Source: Pseudomonas sp. ML2-2023-3
GTDB lineage: Bacteria; Pseudomonadota; Gammaproteobacteria; Pseudomonadales; Pseudomonadaceae
Reading direction: 5' to 3'
Length of the DNA stretch: 64,000 nt
NCBI RefSeq assembly: GCF_037055275.1
Contig: NZ_CP146343.1
Coordinates: 4,312,501 to 4,376,500 of the forward strand
This document shows positions 17,521 to 25,647 of the stretch, in pieces. Made by a program: the position numbers and the translations under genes. Position 1 is the stretch's first letter. Every line of letters begins with the position of its first letter. Under the pieces are notes generated by a model. The model was not told the origin of the DNA, did not search any database, and saw nothing but the letters and a program-made list of their open reading frames with translations.

Positions 17521-18414
17521 TCAAGGTTGATTAAGCTGTGCTTTGAGCAGGTCGCGGAAGGTTTGAATCAGCGGCTCTCGGCTGCGACCACGGCGCACGA
17601 TCATCGAAAACGGCGCCTGATAGCCAAAGGTCGCGGGGAGCAGCACCCGCAAGTCGCCCTTCTCCACCCAGGGCTCTGCGTAGTGCTCGGGCAAATAACC
17701 AATGTAAGCCCCCGAAAGCACCAGGATCAGCTGTGCTTCCATGCTGTCGACCGTCGCCGCGCTGTGCTTGAAGCCGTGACGCGCCAGTTCGGCCTGACTC
17801 CAATAGCCGCGCCCCACCATCCTCTGCTGAGTAATCACCGGCTCGGGAATGCGCCGCTCGCTGAACAGGGGGTGCCGTGTGCTGCAGTACAACCAGTGCT
17901 GCTCACGATAAAGGGGCTGGTAGACCAGCCCGCTCATGCGCGTCGAAAACGCACCGATGGCCAGATCAAGGCGGTTATCTTGCACGCCAAGCTGCAATTC
18001 GTAGGGGCTCATCACCGACAAATGCAGATGCACCGCCGGGTGCTCCTGGCTATAGGCGCCAATGGCCTCGGCAAAGGGCAAGGCCTTGTCGCTGACCGTG
18101 GAGTCGATAACCCCCAGGTTCAAAGTGCCGCGCAACTCACCCTTGAGTGCTGCGGCGTACTGTTCAAAACCTTCCAGCTCACCCAACAGGCGCAGAGTTT
18201 CCTGGTGAAACAGCTCGCCCTTGCTGGTAAGGCTGAACCCGCCGCGCCCGCGATGGCACAGCACAAGGCCCAGACTGGCTTCGAGCTGGCTCATATAGGT
18301 GCTGATGGCCGAGGTCGAGAGGTTTAGCGCCTGTTGCGCATTGGCAAACCCCTGGTGCCTGACCACGCTGGCAAATATTCGCAATAGTTTCAGATCGGGT
18401 AACGCGCTGGCCAT
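17521..18414 (-). CDS. gbuR: LysR family regulator of guanidinobutyrase (GbuR-like)
   Basis: A 297-residue LysR regulator. HTH (about 5-65): LKLLRIFASVVRHQGFANAQ, then LNLSTSAISTYMSQLEASLG. The effector domain follows with the usual two alpha/beta lobes. It is divergent from gbuA, and in P. aeruginosa gbuR (PA1422) sits beside gbuA (PA1421), where it activates gbuA in response to 4-guanidinobutyrate. The chosen ATG (18414) is preceded by a TTG codon in frame. The ligand is inferred from the neighbour. Confidence 0.85.
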   Translation of the reverse strand: MASALPDLKLLRIFASVVRHQGFANAQQALNLSTSAISTYMSQLEASLGLVLCHRGRGGFSLTSKGELFHQETLRLLGELEGFEQYAAALKGELRGTLNLGVIDSTVSDKALPFAEAIGAYSQEHPAVHLHLSVMSPYELQLGVQDNRLDLAIGAFSTRMSGLVYQPLYREQHWLYCSTRHPLFSERRIPEPVITQQRMVGRGYWSQAELARHGFKHSAATVDSMEAQLILVLSGAYIGYLPEHYAEPWVEKGDLRVLLPATFGYQAPFSMIVRRGRSREPLIQTFRDLLKAQLNQP

Positions 18415-18433
18415 CAATCACTCACTTGCCACG

Positions 18434-18466
18434 TTGGGAGCGGGCTTGCTCGCCATACAGGCGACG
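18434..18466. repeat. Single REP element
   Basis: TTGGGAGCGGGCTTGCTCGC stands alone in the gbuR-gbuA intergenic region, 20 bp upstream of gbuR. It has no inverted partner nearby, unlike most copies in this window. Confidence 0.8.
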
Positions 18467-18489
18467 TTGAGAGCCAGAGTCTACCGCCA

Positions 18490-18513
18490 TTAGTTTAGAA
18501 AAACCTGAACTAA
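18490..18513. promoter_or_regulatory. Candidate GbuR binding site
   Basis: TTAGTTTAG-aaaaac-CTGAACTAA is a 9+9 bp inverted repeat with one mismatch. It lies midway between the divergent gbuR and gbuA genes and contains the T-N11-A core typical of LysR-type boxes. Confidence 0.6.
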
Positions 18514-18597
18514 GTATTTGCCCACAGCGATTCTTCCCGCCTCGCGCCTTTCGCAGAATCGAACGCCATAACCACAACAAACGACGAGGCCTTACCC

Positions 18598-19548
18598 GTG
18601 GACAAAATTCTTCATCAACCACTGGGCGGCAATGAAATGCCGCGCTTCGCCGGCATCGCCACCATGCTGCGCCTGCCCCACCTGCCATCGGCCAAGGGCC
18701 TGGACGCGGCCTTTGTCGGCGTGCCCCTGGATATCGGCACCTCGCTGCGCCCCGGCACCCGTTTCGGTCCTCGGGAAATCCGCGCCGAATCGGTGATGAT
18801 CCGCCCTTACAACATGGCCACCGGCGCCGCGCCGTTCGACTCGCTGTCCGTGGCCGATATTGGTGATGTGGCGATCAACACCTTCAATCTGCTGGATGCG
18901 GTGCGCATCATCGAAGCGTCCTACGACGAAATCCTTGAGCACGATGTCATCCCCCTGACCCTGGGTGGCGACCACACCATTACCCTGCCGATTTTGCGGG
19001 CGATGCACAAAAAACACGGCAAGGTCGGGCTGGTGCATATCGATGCCCACGCCGATGTGAACGACCATATGTTCGGCGAGAAAATCGCCCACGGCACGAC
19101 CTTCCGCCGCGCCGTTGAAGAAGGCCTGCTGGACTGTGACCGCGTGGTTCAGATCGGCCTGCGCGCCCAGGGCTATACCGCCGAAGACTTCAACTGGAGC
19201 CGCAACCAGGGCTTTCGCGTCGTGCAGGCCGAAGAGTGCTGGCACAAGTCCCTGGAGCCCCTGATGGCACAGGTGCGCGAAAAAGTCGGTAATGGCCCGG
19301 TCTACCTCAGCTTTGATATCGACGGCATCGACCCGGCCTGGGCTCCCGGCACCGGCACTCCGGAAATCGGCGGCCTGACCACCATTCAGGCGATTGAAAT
19401 CATCCGCGGCTGCCAAGGCCTCGACCTGGTCGGCTGCGACCTGGTAGAAGTCTCGCCGCCCTACGACACCACCGGCAACACCTCATTACTGGGCGCCAAC
19501 CTGCTGTACGAAATGCTCTGCGTGCTGCCCGGCGTTGTACATCGATAA
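18598..19548 (+). CDS. gbuA: Guanidinobutyrase (ureohydrolase family)
   Basis: A 316-residue ureohydrolase. The binuclear manganese ligands are visible as LGGDHT (about 125), VHIDAHADVND (about 148-158) and LSFDIDGIDPAWAPGTGTPE (about 238-257). The N-terminus VDKILHQPLGGNEMPRFAGI and most of the chain closely match my memory of P. aeruginosa GbuA, which splits 4-guanidinobutyrate to 4-aminobutyrate and urea in arginine catabolism. Start GTG at 18598, as no ATG is in place. The divergent LysR gene and the downstream sodium:solute symporter support the assignment over agmatinase. Confidence 0.93.
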   Translation: MDKILHQPLGGNEMPRFAGIATMLRLPHLPSAKGLDAAFVGVPLDIGTSLRPGTRFGPREIRAESVMIRPYNMATGAAPFDSLSVADIGDVAINTFNLLDAVRIIEASYDEILEHDVIPLTLGGDHTITLPILRAMHKKHGKVGLVHIDAHADVNDHMFGEKIAHGTTFRRAVEEGLLDCDRVVQIGLRAQGYTAEDFNWSRNQGFRVVQAEECWHKSLEPLMAQVREKVGNGPVYLSFDIDGIDPAWAPGTGTPEIGGLTTIQAIEIIRGCQGLDLVGCDLVEVSPPYDTTGNTSLLGANLLYEMLCVLPGVVHR

Positions 19549-19643
19549 GGACATCCTTGCGGTGCCATCAAGCCTTGCGCTTTACGGCACCAAGCCACCG
19601 TGCCTGCTGCATCCATAAAAAAAATAATCGGAGATTCGCCATC

Positions 19644-21023
19644 ATGGCTTTAGATCTACTGGTCGTCCTTATCTACGCTGCGGCAATGCTGGTGCTGGGT
19701 TACTACGGCATGCGCAAGGCCAAGACCCACGAAGACTATCTGGTCGCAGGCCGCAACCTGGGCCCTACGCTCTACATGGGCACCATGGCCGCGACAGTAC
19801 TGGGCGGGGCTTCCACCGTCGGCACCGTGCGCCTGGGTTATGTGCACGGAATTTCAGGCTTCTGGCTGTGTGCCGCACTGGGTTGCGGGATCATCGCGCT
19901 GAACCTGTTCCTGGCCAAGCCGTTGCTCAAGCTGAAAATATTCACCGTGACCCAGGTACTGGAAAAGCGCTACAACCCGATGGCCCGCCAGGCCAGCGCG
20001 GTGATCATGCTGGCCTACGCGCTGATGATTGGCGTGACCTCGATTCTGGCCATTGGCACCGTACTGGAAGTCCTGTTCGATCTTCCTTTCTGGATTTCCG
20101 TACTGCTGGGCGGCGGCGTGGTGGTGATTTACTCGACCATTGGCGGCATGTGGTCGCTGACCCTGACAGATATCGTGCAATTTGCGATCAAGACCATCGG
20201 CCTGATGTTCGTGCTGCTGCCGATCTGCCTGTACCGCGTCGGCGGCTGGGACGAACTGGTCAGCAAGCTGCCCGCATCGAACTTCAGCTTCACCAGCATC
20301 GGCTGGGACACGATCATCACTTACTTCATGATCTACTTCTTCGGCATCCTGATCGGCCAGGACATCTGGCAGCGTGTGTTTACCGCCAAAACGGCCCGGG
20401 TGGCGAAGTACGCAGGGACATTCGCAGGCCTGTATTGCATCCTCTACGGCCTGACGTGCGCGCTGATCGGCATGGCCGCACACGTGCTGCTACCGGACCT
20501 GGACAACGTCAACAACGCTTTCGCCGCCATCGTGAAAGTCTCGCTGCCAGACGGTATTCGCGGCCTGGTGATCGCTGCGGCCCTGGCGGCCATGATGTCG
20601 ACCGCCAGCGCTGGCTTGCTGGCAGCCTCCACAGTGCTGACCGAGGATCTGCTGCCAAGGCTGCGTGGCGGCAAGCAATCGAGCCTCAATATCAACCGCT
20701 TGTTTACCTTGCTGACAGGCTTTGCCGTACTGGGCATCGCCCTGGTGGTCTCTGATGTCATCAGCGCCCTCACCCTGGCTTACAACCTGCTGGTCGGCGG
20801 CATGCTGGTGCCATTGATCGGGGCGATTTTCTGGAAGCGGGCCACCACTGCGGGCGCCATCACCAGCATGAGCCTGGGGTTTGTCACGGCACTGGGGTTC
20901 ATGCTCAAGGATGGCCTGGAAGCCAACACGCCCATTTATTACAGCCTGGGCGTGGCGCTGATCAGCTTTGTTGTGGTTAGCCTGATGGATCGACGCCCTG
21001 CTTCGGTGGTGAGCGCCGCCTGA
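19644..21023 (+). CDS. Sodium:solute symporter family transporter
   Basis: A 459-residue membrane protein of the SSS family with about 13 helices. Conserved parts: AGRNLGPTLYMGTMAATVLGG near residue 40 (the sodium-site region), GILIGQDIWQRVFTAKTARVA, and ALAAMMSTASAGLLAASTVL. It lies 95 bp after gbuA, in the position of PA1418 of P. aeruginosa, so it probably imports the guanidino compound that GbuA hydrolyses (inference). ATG at 19644 with GGAG about 10 bases upstream; a longer TTG-started reading is unlikely. A terminator follows. Confidence 0.88.
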   Translation: MALDLLVVLIYAAAMLVLGYYGMRKAKTHEDYLVAGRNLGPTLYMGTMAATVLGGASTVGTVRLGYVHGISGFWLCAALGCGIIALNLFLAKPLLKLKIFTVTQVLEKRYNPMARQASAVIMLAYALMIGVTSILAIGTVLEVLFDLPFWISVLLGGGVVVIYSTIGGMWSLTLTDIVQFAIKTIGLMFVLLPICLYRVGGWDELVSKLPASNFSFTSIGWDTIITYFMIYFFGILIGQDIWQRVFTAKTARVAKYAGTFAGLYCILYGLTCALIGMAAHVLLPDLDNVNNAFAAIVKVSLPDGIRGLVIAAALAAMMSTASAGLLAASTVLTEDLLPRLRGGKQSSLNINRLFTLLTGFAVLGIALVVSDVISALTLAYNLLVGGMLVPLIGAIFWKRATTAGAITSMSLGFVTALGFMLKDGLEANTPIYYSLGVALISFVVVSLMDRRPASVVSAA

Positions 21024-21039
21024 TAAACCCTTTGTTCGA

Positions 21040-21070
21040 CGGGTACGACGTGACAGGTCGTACCCGTTTT
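21040..21070 (+). terminator. Terminator of the gbuA-symporter unit
   Basis: A 10-bp perfect stem, CGGGTACGAC / GTCGTACCCG with loop GTGACAG, followed by TTTTCCTCTTT. Confidence 0.85.
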
Positions 21071-21225
21071 CCTCTTTCATACACCCCCGAATACCAATAC
21101 CCCGCCCATACATCGCCTTATCTCTGCCAGCCCATCAATGAGTCCAACTACGCTTGAAAAGCGGCCACATGGGATGTCGCCGCACACCTTCAAGCAACGT
21201 GCAACTCACTAAATGGACTTAACAC

Positions 21226-21708
21226 ATGACCCACTCAAACAACTCTCTGGCCACCGCTGTCATGGCTTGCACCCTGGCGCTAACCGGCGTCAACGCTCAA
21301 GCCGACGTCACCACATTGACATTCGAAGTCGTCAATAACACTTCGGGAGCACTCAAGCTCAACCGTTCAAGCTGGGAGCTTTCACTGGCCGCCCCCGGCT
21401 TCTTTGATGTGGACCCGTATGGCGAGCATTCCTTTGAAGCGAACTATCAGACCAACTTCGGGTACCCGCGAAAAACCCCTGCAACACTGCGCGAAGTCAT
21501 TTCATATGCCAATGGCAATCGGGAATGCACCTTTACCACGGCGCTGAGAGTTACCCAGTCATTCGGCGTATTCAAGCCGACACTGAGCGCTACGCGGTCA
21601 GCCAGCGCAACCTCTACAGGCATGGACGATGTGAAATGTGAAGCGCGGGTAACGGAGAAAACAGACGAAGCGCCGCTCAATTACAGCGTGCGCTTCACCA
21701 TGGGCTGA
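21226..21708 (+). CDS. Secreted protein of unknown function
   Basis: A 160-residue protein with a likely signal peptide (MTHSNNSLATAVMACTLALTGVNAQA, cleavage near residue 26). The mature part is beta-rich and has only two cysteines (in NRECTF and DVKCEA), suggesting one disulfide. The segment FEVVNNTSGALKLNRSSWEL resembles small beta-sandwich exoproteins, but I cannot name a family. It stands alone, with its own terminator, and is not part of the P. aeruginosa arrangement of this region that I recall. Export is well supported; function is unknown. Confidence 0.75.
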   Translation: MTHSNNSLATAVMACTLALTGVNAQADVTTLTFEVVNNTSGALKLNRSSWELSLAAPGFFDVDPYGEHSFEANYQTNFGYPRKTPATLREVISYANGNRECTFTTALRVTQSFGVFKPTLSATRSASATSTGMDDVKCEARVTEKTDEAPLNYSVRFTMG

Positions 21709-21725
21709 AAAACCCTGGAGGGAGG

Positions 21726-21753
21726 GGGCAGCTCACACTGCCCTTTTGTTTTT
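21726..21753 (+). terminator. Terminator after the secreted-protein gene
   Basis: GGGCAG, loop CTCACA, CTGCCC, then TTTTGTTTTT, 18 bp after the stop. Confidence 0.8.
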
Positions 21754-21829
21754 GCAGCACACAACCCTTTCGCCGATCAAGGACCGAAAGAAACACGACC
21801 AGCGCGCTGGCCTAACGTGCAATCAGGCC

Positions 21830-21955
21830 TTAGCGGCGACGTTGTGGACGGCGACGCGTGTCATCGACAGGAATCGGCACAGGCTGCAGTGGCGGCTCGA
21901 TCAGGCCAAGCGCAACACCAACGTCATGAAGCCAAGTTTGCAGTTTGTCTTTCAT
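21830..21955 (-). CDS. Small protein of the PA1414 type (possible SicX-locus homologue)
   Basis: A 41-codon gene. It starts MKDKLQTWLHDVGVALGLIE, continues with PPLQPVPIPV and ends in an arginine-rich tail of two runs of three Arg. The ATG has an excellent AAGGGGG seven bases upstream. The sequence and position (directly downstream of a PA1413-type LysR gene and near the gbu block) agree with my memory of P. aeruginosa PA1414, a low-oxygen-induced locus whose RNA gives the Anr-dependent sRNA SicX. An Anr-like box and -10 lie at the right distance upstream. Coding status is supported by the ribosome site and compact composition; the function of the peptide is unknown. Confidence 0.72.
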   Translation of the reverse strand: MKDKLQTWLHDVGVALGLIEPPLQPVPIPVDDTRRRPQRRR

Positions 21956-22009
21956 ATATCCCCCTTGGGGTCACTCTGGCGACGGGAATTCTGTGGTCGC
22001 TTCACACAG

Positions 22010-22050
22010 ATAATAGTCCTAAGTCCTACTCAATGCTTGCCTAAGGTCAA
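22010..22050 (-). promoter_or_regulatory. Anr/FNR-type promoter for the PA1414-like gene
   Basis: On the minus strand TTGACCTTAGGCAA (22050-22037) matches TTGAT-N4-ATCAA at seven of ten defined bases. TATTAT (22015-22010) serves as -10. With the box centred at -41.5, the -10 falls within one base of ideal, and transcription would start near 22002, about 47 bases before the ATG. This is the geometry of a class II FNR/Anr-activated promoter. Confidence 0.6.
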
Positions 22051-22080
22051 TGAACTTTAGGCTAATTTCCTACATATCTG

Positions 22081-22101
22081 ACTCAAGGCAGCACCTTGAG
22101 T
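22081..22101. repeat. Inverted repeat over the LysR stop codon
   Basis: ACTCAAGG-cagca-CCTTGAGT is an 8-bp perfect inverted repeat that includes the stop codon of the LysR gene. No T-run follows on the minus strand, so it is at best a weak terminator ahead of the Anr-type promoter. Confidence 0.5.
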
Positions 22102-22985
22102 TGCGGCGACACAGCCCCATTTGGCAACGGCGCCGTCTGCTGCAGCTCAATCCACGCATTCAAGTTGGCGCCCATCATGCCTTTTCGCCACATCAACCAT
22201 GTTGTGGCGCTGGCAAAAGGTTGTTTCAAGGGATGTATCCTGACATTTTCTCGCCCCGGCAAGCTGGCCAGCATCGACGCCGGCATCAGCGCCACCCCTG
22301 AACCCGCCGCCACACACGCCAGCATCCCTTGATAGGACTCGATCTCCATCACCCGCCCCAAGGAGGCACGGTCGCTGGCGTACCAGGCTTCAAGCCGGGC
22401 GCGATATGAACAGCCCTGACGAAAGGTAAAGACTTCCCTGCCTTGTACGTCCCGGGCACGGCCAATCGGTGGATGGTCCAGATCGCTGATAAGCACCAGG
22501 CTCTCTTCACAGAACTCCACACCGTCCAGCCCGGCCAACTCCAGCGGGCCATCCACCAGCGCGGCATCCAGACGCCCCGTCAACAGCCCTTCGAGTAACT
22601 CGCCGCTGGGGCCCGACTGAACGTGCAAACTCACTGCCGGATACGTGCGGTGATAGTGCGCCAGCAGACCCGGCAAGTGGATCGCCGCCGTGCTGTACAT
22701 CGTCCCCAGCGTGAACTTGCCCGAAGGCACGCCCCCCTGAACGGCGCTCAGGGCTTCATCGTGAAGGGCAAATAGCCGTGCCGTGTAGTCCAGCAACACT
22801 TGCCCCGCAGGAGACAACTGCAGGCGCTGGCGCTCACGTACGAACAGCTCGACGCCCATCTGTTCCTCAAGCTGCTTGAGCCGAGTCGACAGATTTGAAG
22901 GCACTCGATGCAGGCGCTCAGCCGCACGAGTGATCGATCCTTCCTGGGCCACAGCCTGAAAAATCCGTAGCTGGCTGAATTCCAC
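22083..22985 (-). CDS. LysR family transcriptional regulator (PA1413-type)
   Basis: A 300-residue LysR protein beginning VEFSQLRIFQAVAQEGSITR, with HTH residues AAERLHRVPSNLSTRLKQLE and a normal effector domain. GTG at 22985 is preceded by GGAG at the ideal distance; an upstream GTG at 23012 would add nine atypical residues. It is divergent from an MFS exporter gene (23089), a likely target, and lies in the order LysR then small PA1414-type gene, as in P. aeruginosa. The effector is unknown. Confidence 0.87.
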   Translation of the reverse strand: MEFSQLRIFQAVAQEGSITRAAERLHRVPSNLSTRLKQLEEQMGVELFVRERQRLQLSPAGQVLLDYTARLFALHDEALSAVQGGVPSGKFTLGTMYSTAAIHLPGLLAHYHRTYPAVSLHVQSGPSGELLEGLLTGRLDAALVDGPLELAGLDGVEFCEESLVLISDLDHPPIGRARDVQGREVFTFRQGCSYRARLEAWYASDRASLGRVMEIESYQGMLACVAAGSGVALMPASMLASLPGRENVRIHPLKQPFASATTWLMWRKGMMGANLNAWIELQQTAPLPNGAVSPQLKVLP

Positions 22986-23088
22986 ACCATTCTCCAAAAC
23001 TGAATAAGTCACTCACTATTATTCATTTTTAAGGAAAGTCAAACAGCACTAGCCTGACGGTCATTGCCTTTACCCAGGAACCTGCAGC

Positions 23089-24270
23089 ATGTCGCCCCTG
23101 ATCCGCTTACTCGCCAGCTTTATCGCGCTCATGATGGCCATGGGCATTGGACGCTTCTCCCTGACCCCGCAACTGCCTCACTTGATTGGCGAAGGGCAGA
23201 TCGACCTGACCGGCGCCGGGCTGATTGCTGCCGCCAACTACCTTGGCTATCTGCTCGGAGCACTGGATGCCATGCGCGCCCGGCGTCCGGAGCAGGTGCG
23301 CGGCCGTTTGCACACTGGCCTGTGGCTGTGCGTCCTGCTGACTCTGGTTTCGTACTGGGCCTACGGTTTTTGGCCGCACCTGCTCTTGCGGTTTGGTTCC
23401 GGTATCGCCAGTGCCTGGGTGATGGTCATGATTACCGCGCTTAGTCAGCACATAGCTCTCACTGAGAATCGGCCACGCCTGGGCGCCCTGGTGTTTGCCG
23501 GGCCCGGTCTTGGCGTGATGCTTACCGGCTTGTTGGCACTGGCAGCCAATGTAACCGGGCAAAACTCGGCCACCCTCTGGATGATCTATGCCGTGGCGGC
23601 GCTGCTGATGCTGCTGGTGATTTGGCCCGCCCTGCCACAACCGGCTTCGACTGCCGCACAAACCCACACCTCAGCACCTGACAGCCGCCAACCCGGAATC
23701 GCACGACTGGGGGCGATTTATGGGCTGTATGGCCTGGGGTACATCATTCCTGCGACGTTTTTGTCACAGATGGCAAACGCACGGTTTCACGGCCAATGGC
23801 AAGCCGATCTGTTCTGGCCTGCCTTCGGGCTATGCGCCGCGATTGGCGTGGTACTGATCAGTTTTCGTCGTCATCGCCCTGCCACCACCCGTTATTGGCT
23901 GATGGGCGCGCTGTGGGTTCAGGCCTTTGGCGTACTTGCGTGCCTGATACCGAGCAGCGCAGGCCTGGCCCTGGGTGTGATCCTGTGCGGCACGCCGTTT
24001 CTGGCCTGCATGTCGCTGGTCATGCAGCGCTCACGGGATCTGGCGCCCCGCGCCACCGCCCGAAACGCAGCCCTGTTGACCGCCTGCTTTGCCGTGGGCC
24101 AGCTGTCCGGGCCATTGCTGGCAGCCCTCAGCAGCCATTTCAGCGGTGGACTGCAACCGGCGCTGATCATTGCCGCCAGCGGGCTGTTGCTTGCTGGCGT
24201 GCTTGCCTGGAAGTCGATCAGTGCCCCAGCAGAGCGCGCACTTTGCGGCGCACCCACTGCTCAGCGCTGA
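23089..24270 (+). CDS. YbfB/YjiJ family MFS transporter
   Basis: A 393-residue membrane protein with twelve helices. The N-terminal segment MMAMGIGRFSLTPQLPHLIGEG is the YbfB/YjiJ signature (GIGRF..TP.LP), followed by AANYLGYLLGALDA. The substrate is unknown. It is divergent from the LysR gene at 22985, which probably controls it. The last 53 bp overlap the 3' end of the convergent EamA gene, an unusually long tail-to-tail overlap in which both frames remain open. Confidence 0.88.
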   Translation: MSPLIRLLASFIALMMAMGIGRFSLTPQLPHLIGEGQIDLTGAGLIAAANYLGYLLGALDAMRARRPEQVRGRLHTGLWLCVLLTLVSYWAYGFWPHLLLRFGSGIASAWVMVMITALSQHIALTENRPRLGALVFAGPGLGVMLTGLLALAANVTGQNSATLWMIYAVAALLMLLVIWPALPQPASTAAQTHTSAPDSRQPGIARLGAIYGLYGLGYIIPATFLSQMANARFHGQWQADLFWPAFGLCAAIGVVLISFRRHRPATTRYWLMGALWVQAFGVLACLIPSSAGLALGVILCGTPFLACMSLVMQRSRDLAPRATARNAALLTACFAVGQLSGPLLAALSSHFSGGLQPALIIAASGLLLAGVLAWKSISAPAERALCGAPTAQR

Positions 24271-25147
24271 CAAACGTGATGCCGCACAGCACCAGAATCG
24301 CACCCACCACAAAGTTGACGCTCAGGGGCTCGTGAAGCACCAGCACACCGAAGGTCACGCCAAACAGGGGCGTCATGAATGAGAACACCGCCAGATTGGA
24401 AGCCATATAGCGCTTGAGCAGCCAGAACCACACCAGGTAGCTGAAGAACGACACAACCAAACCCTGAAACAGCACGCTGGCCACCGCGACGGTGGTCAGG
24501 CTGACATGGGTGATCTGGCCGCTGGCCGCTGCAATTACCAACAATCCGAAAAAACCTACGACAAGCTGGTAGAACAGGGTCAGGGTGACTGGCGCTTCCG
24601 ACAACCGGGAGCCGCGCACCACCACCGTGGTCGCCCCCCAGGCCATGCCTGCCAGAATCCCGTAGACATCGCCCAGCAGCATGTTGCGGTCCATGTCGGC
24701 AAACGAAATCCCCCCGGCAAAAGAAAAGGCTATCCCGGCAAACGCGAGAATGATCCCCAGCCATTGCAACGGTCGTAAACGCTCGCTGGGCAACAGCCAG
24801 TTGATTCCGAGGGCGGTAAAAATGGGCGCGGTATAGAGGAATACCGACATATGCGCAGCACTGGTCAGTTGCAGCCCTTCGGCAATGAAGAAGAACTCAA
24901 GGCCGAAGAGGCTACCGGCCAGCAAGCCGCCACGCCAGGTGGCGGGCACCTGGCTCCAGCCACCCTTCCAGCAGATCAACAGGCCCACCAGCAGCGCTGA
25001 AATACCTGAGCGCAAGGCCGCTTGCATCACGGGGGCGATGTCGGGTGCGGCAATTTTGATGATGACCTGCTGCACGCCCCAGATCAGGCATAAGCCCAGC
25101 ATGACCTGCAGTGCGAATGCATCCGTTGCACGCCGCGTAACACTCAT
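24218..25147 (-). CDS. EamA/DMT family transporter
   Basis: A 309-residue transporter with ten helices in two EamA repeats: LGLCLIWGVQQVIIKIAAPD in the first and FSFMTPLFGVTFGVLVLHEPL near the end of the second. The substrate is unknown. The ATG at 25147 (MSVTRRATDAFALQ) is the family-like start; an upstream ATG at 25177 is less likely. The C-terminal 17 codons overlap the convergent MFS gene. Confidence 0.87.
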   Translation of the reverse strand: MSVTRRATDAFALQVMLGLCLIWGVQQVIIKIAAPDIAPVMQAALRSGISALLVGLLICWKGGWSQVPATWRGGLLAGSLFGLEFFFIAEGLQLTSAAHMSVFLYTAPIFTALGINWLLPSERLRPLQWLGIILAFAGIAFSFAGGISFADMDRNMLLGDVYGILAGMAWGATTVVVRGSRLSEAPVTLTLFYQLVVGFFGLLVIAAASGQITHVSLTTVAVASVLFQGLVVSFFSYLVWFWLLKRYMASNLAVFSFMTPLFGVTFGVLVLHEPLSVNFVVGAILVLCGITFVSAEQWVRRKVRALLGH

Positions 25148-25219
25148 AGTCCACCCGAAAAAAAGCCACGTCCGCACAAATGCAGAACAGCACAGTGTTT
25201 AACGTGCAAGAAAATAGAG

Positions 25220-25624
25220 TCAGGACGCCAGCTTGCGGGCCGTCCAGTAACCCGACAATGAAGCAAGACAGGTCAACAACCCGCCCCACGCCATGTCCAT
25301 CAAAGCCAACTGGGCAGACCAGCCTTGCAGCGTAGCCCAGTTGGTCATGTCGTAAGTGCCATAGGCGACCAGCCCGAAGAACGCGCCGGCCAATGCAGCT
25401 CTGCGCGCACTGGCCCGGGCAAGGGCCGGCAGCACGACAAAGAACACCACGCCCAGCACGTACATCAGATAGAACACGATGGCCGGGCCCCACTTGGGCT
25501 GCGCCAGCATCAACGAGCCCAGCAGCTCTTTATAGGTAGAGCTCATGAGCACGCCGAGCCACAGGCCGTCGAGCACCAGAAAAGCCAGTAACGCACCGAT
25601 ATACGCCCACACTGCCTTGCTCAT
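25220..25624 (-). CDS. DUF2177 family membrane protein
   Basis: A 134-residue protein with four hydrophobic helices, starting MSKAVWAYIGALLAFLVLDG. The conserved LDGLWLG and the GLVAYGTYDMTNWATLQGW segment are the DUF2177 hallmark. No function is known. It sits between the EamA gene and cvfB on the same strand with gaps of 72 and 23 bp. Confidence 0.88.
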   Translation of the reverse strand: MSKAVWAYIGALLAFLVLDGLWLGVLMSSTYKELLGSLMLAQPKWGPAIVFYLMYVLGVVFFVVLPALARASARRAALAGAFFGLVAYGTYDMTNWATLQGWSAQLALMDMAWGGLLTCLASLSGYWTARKLAS

Positions 25625-25647
25625 CTCGCCAGCCTCCCTGCGTCAGT

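Noticed and set aside
21961..21970. CCCCTTGGGG over the ribosome site of the PA1414-type gene, as a masking hairpin
   Set aside because: The loop would be only two bases, so the stem is unlikely to fold on its own.
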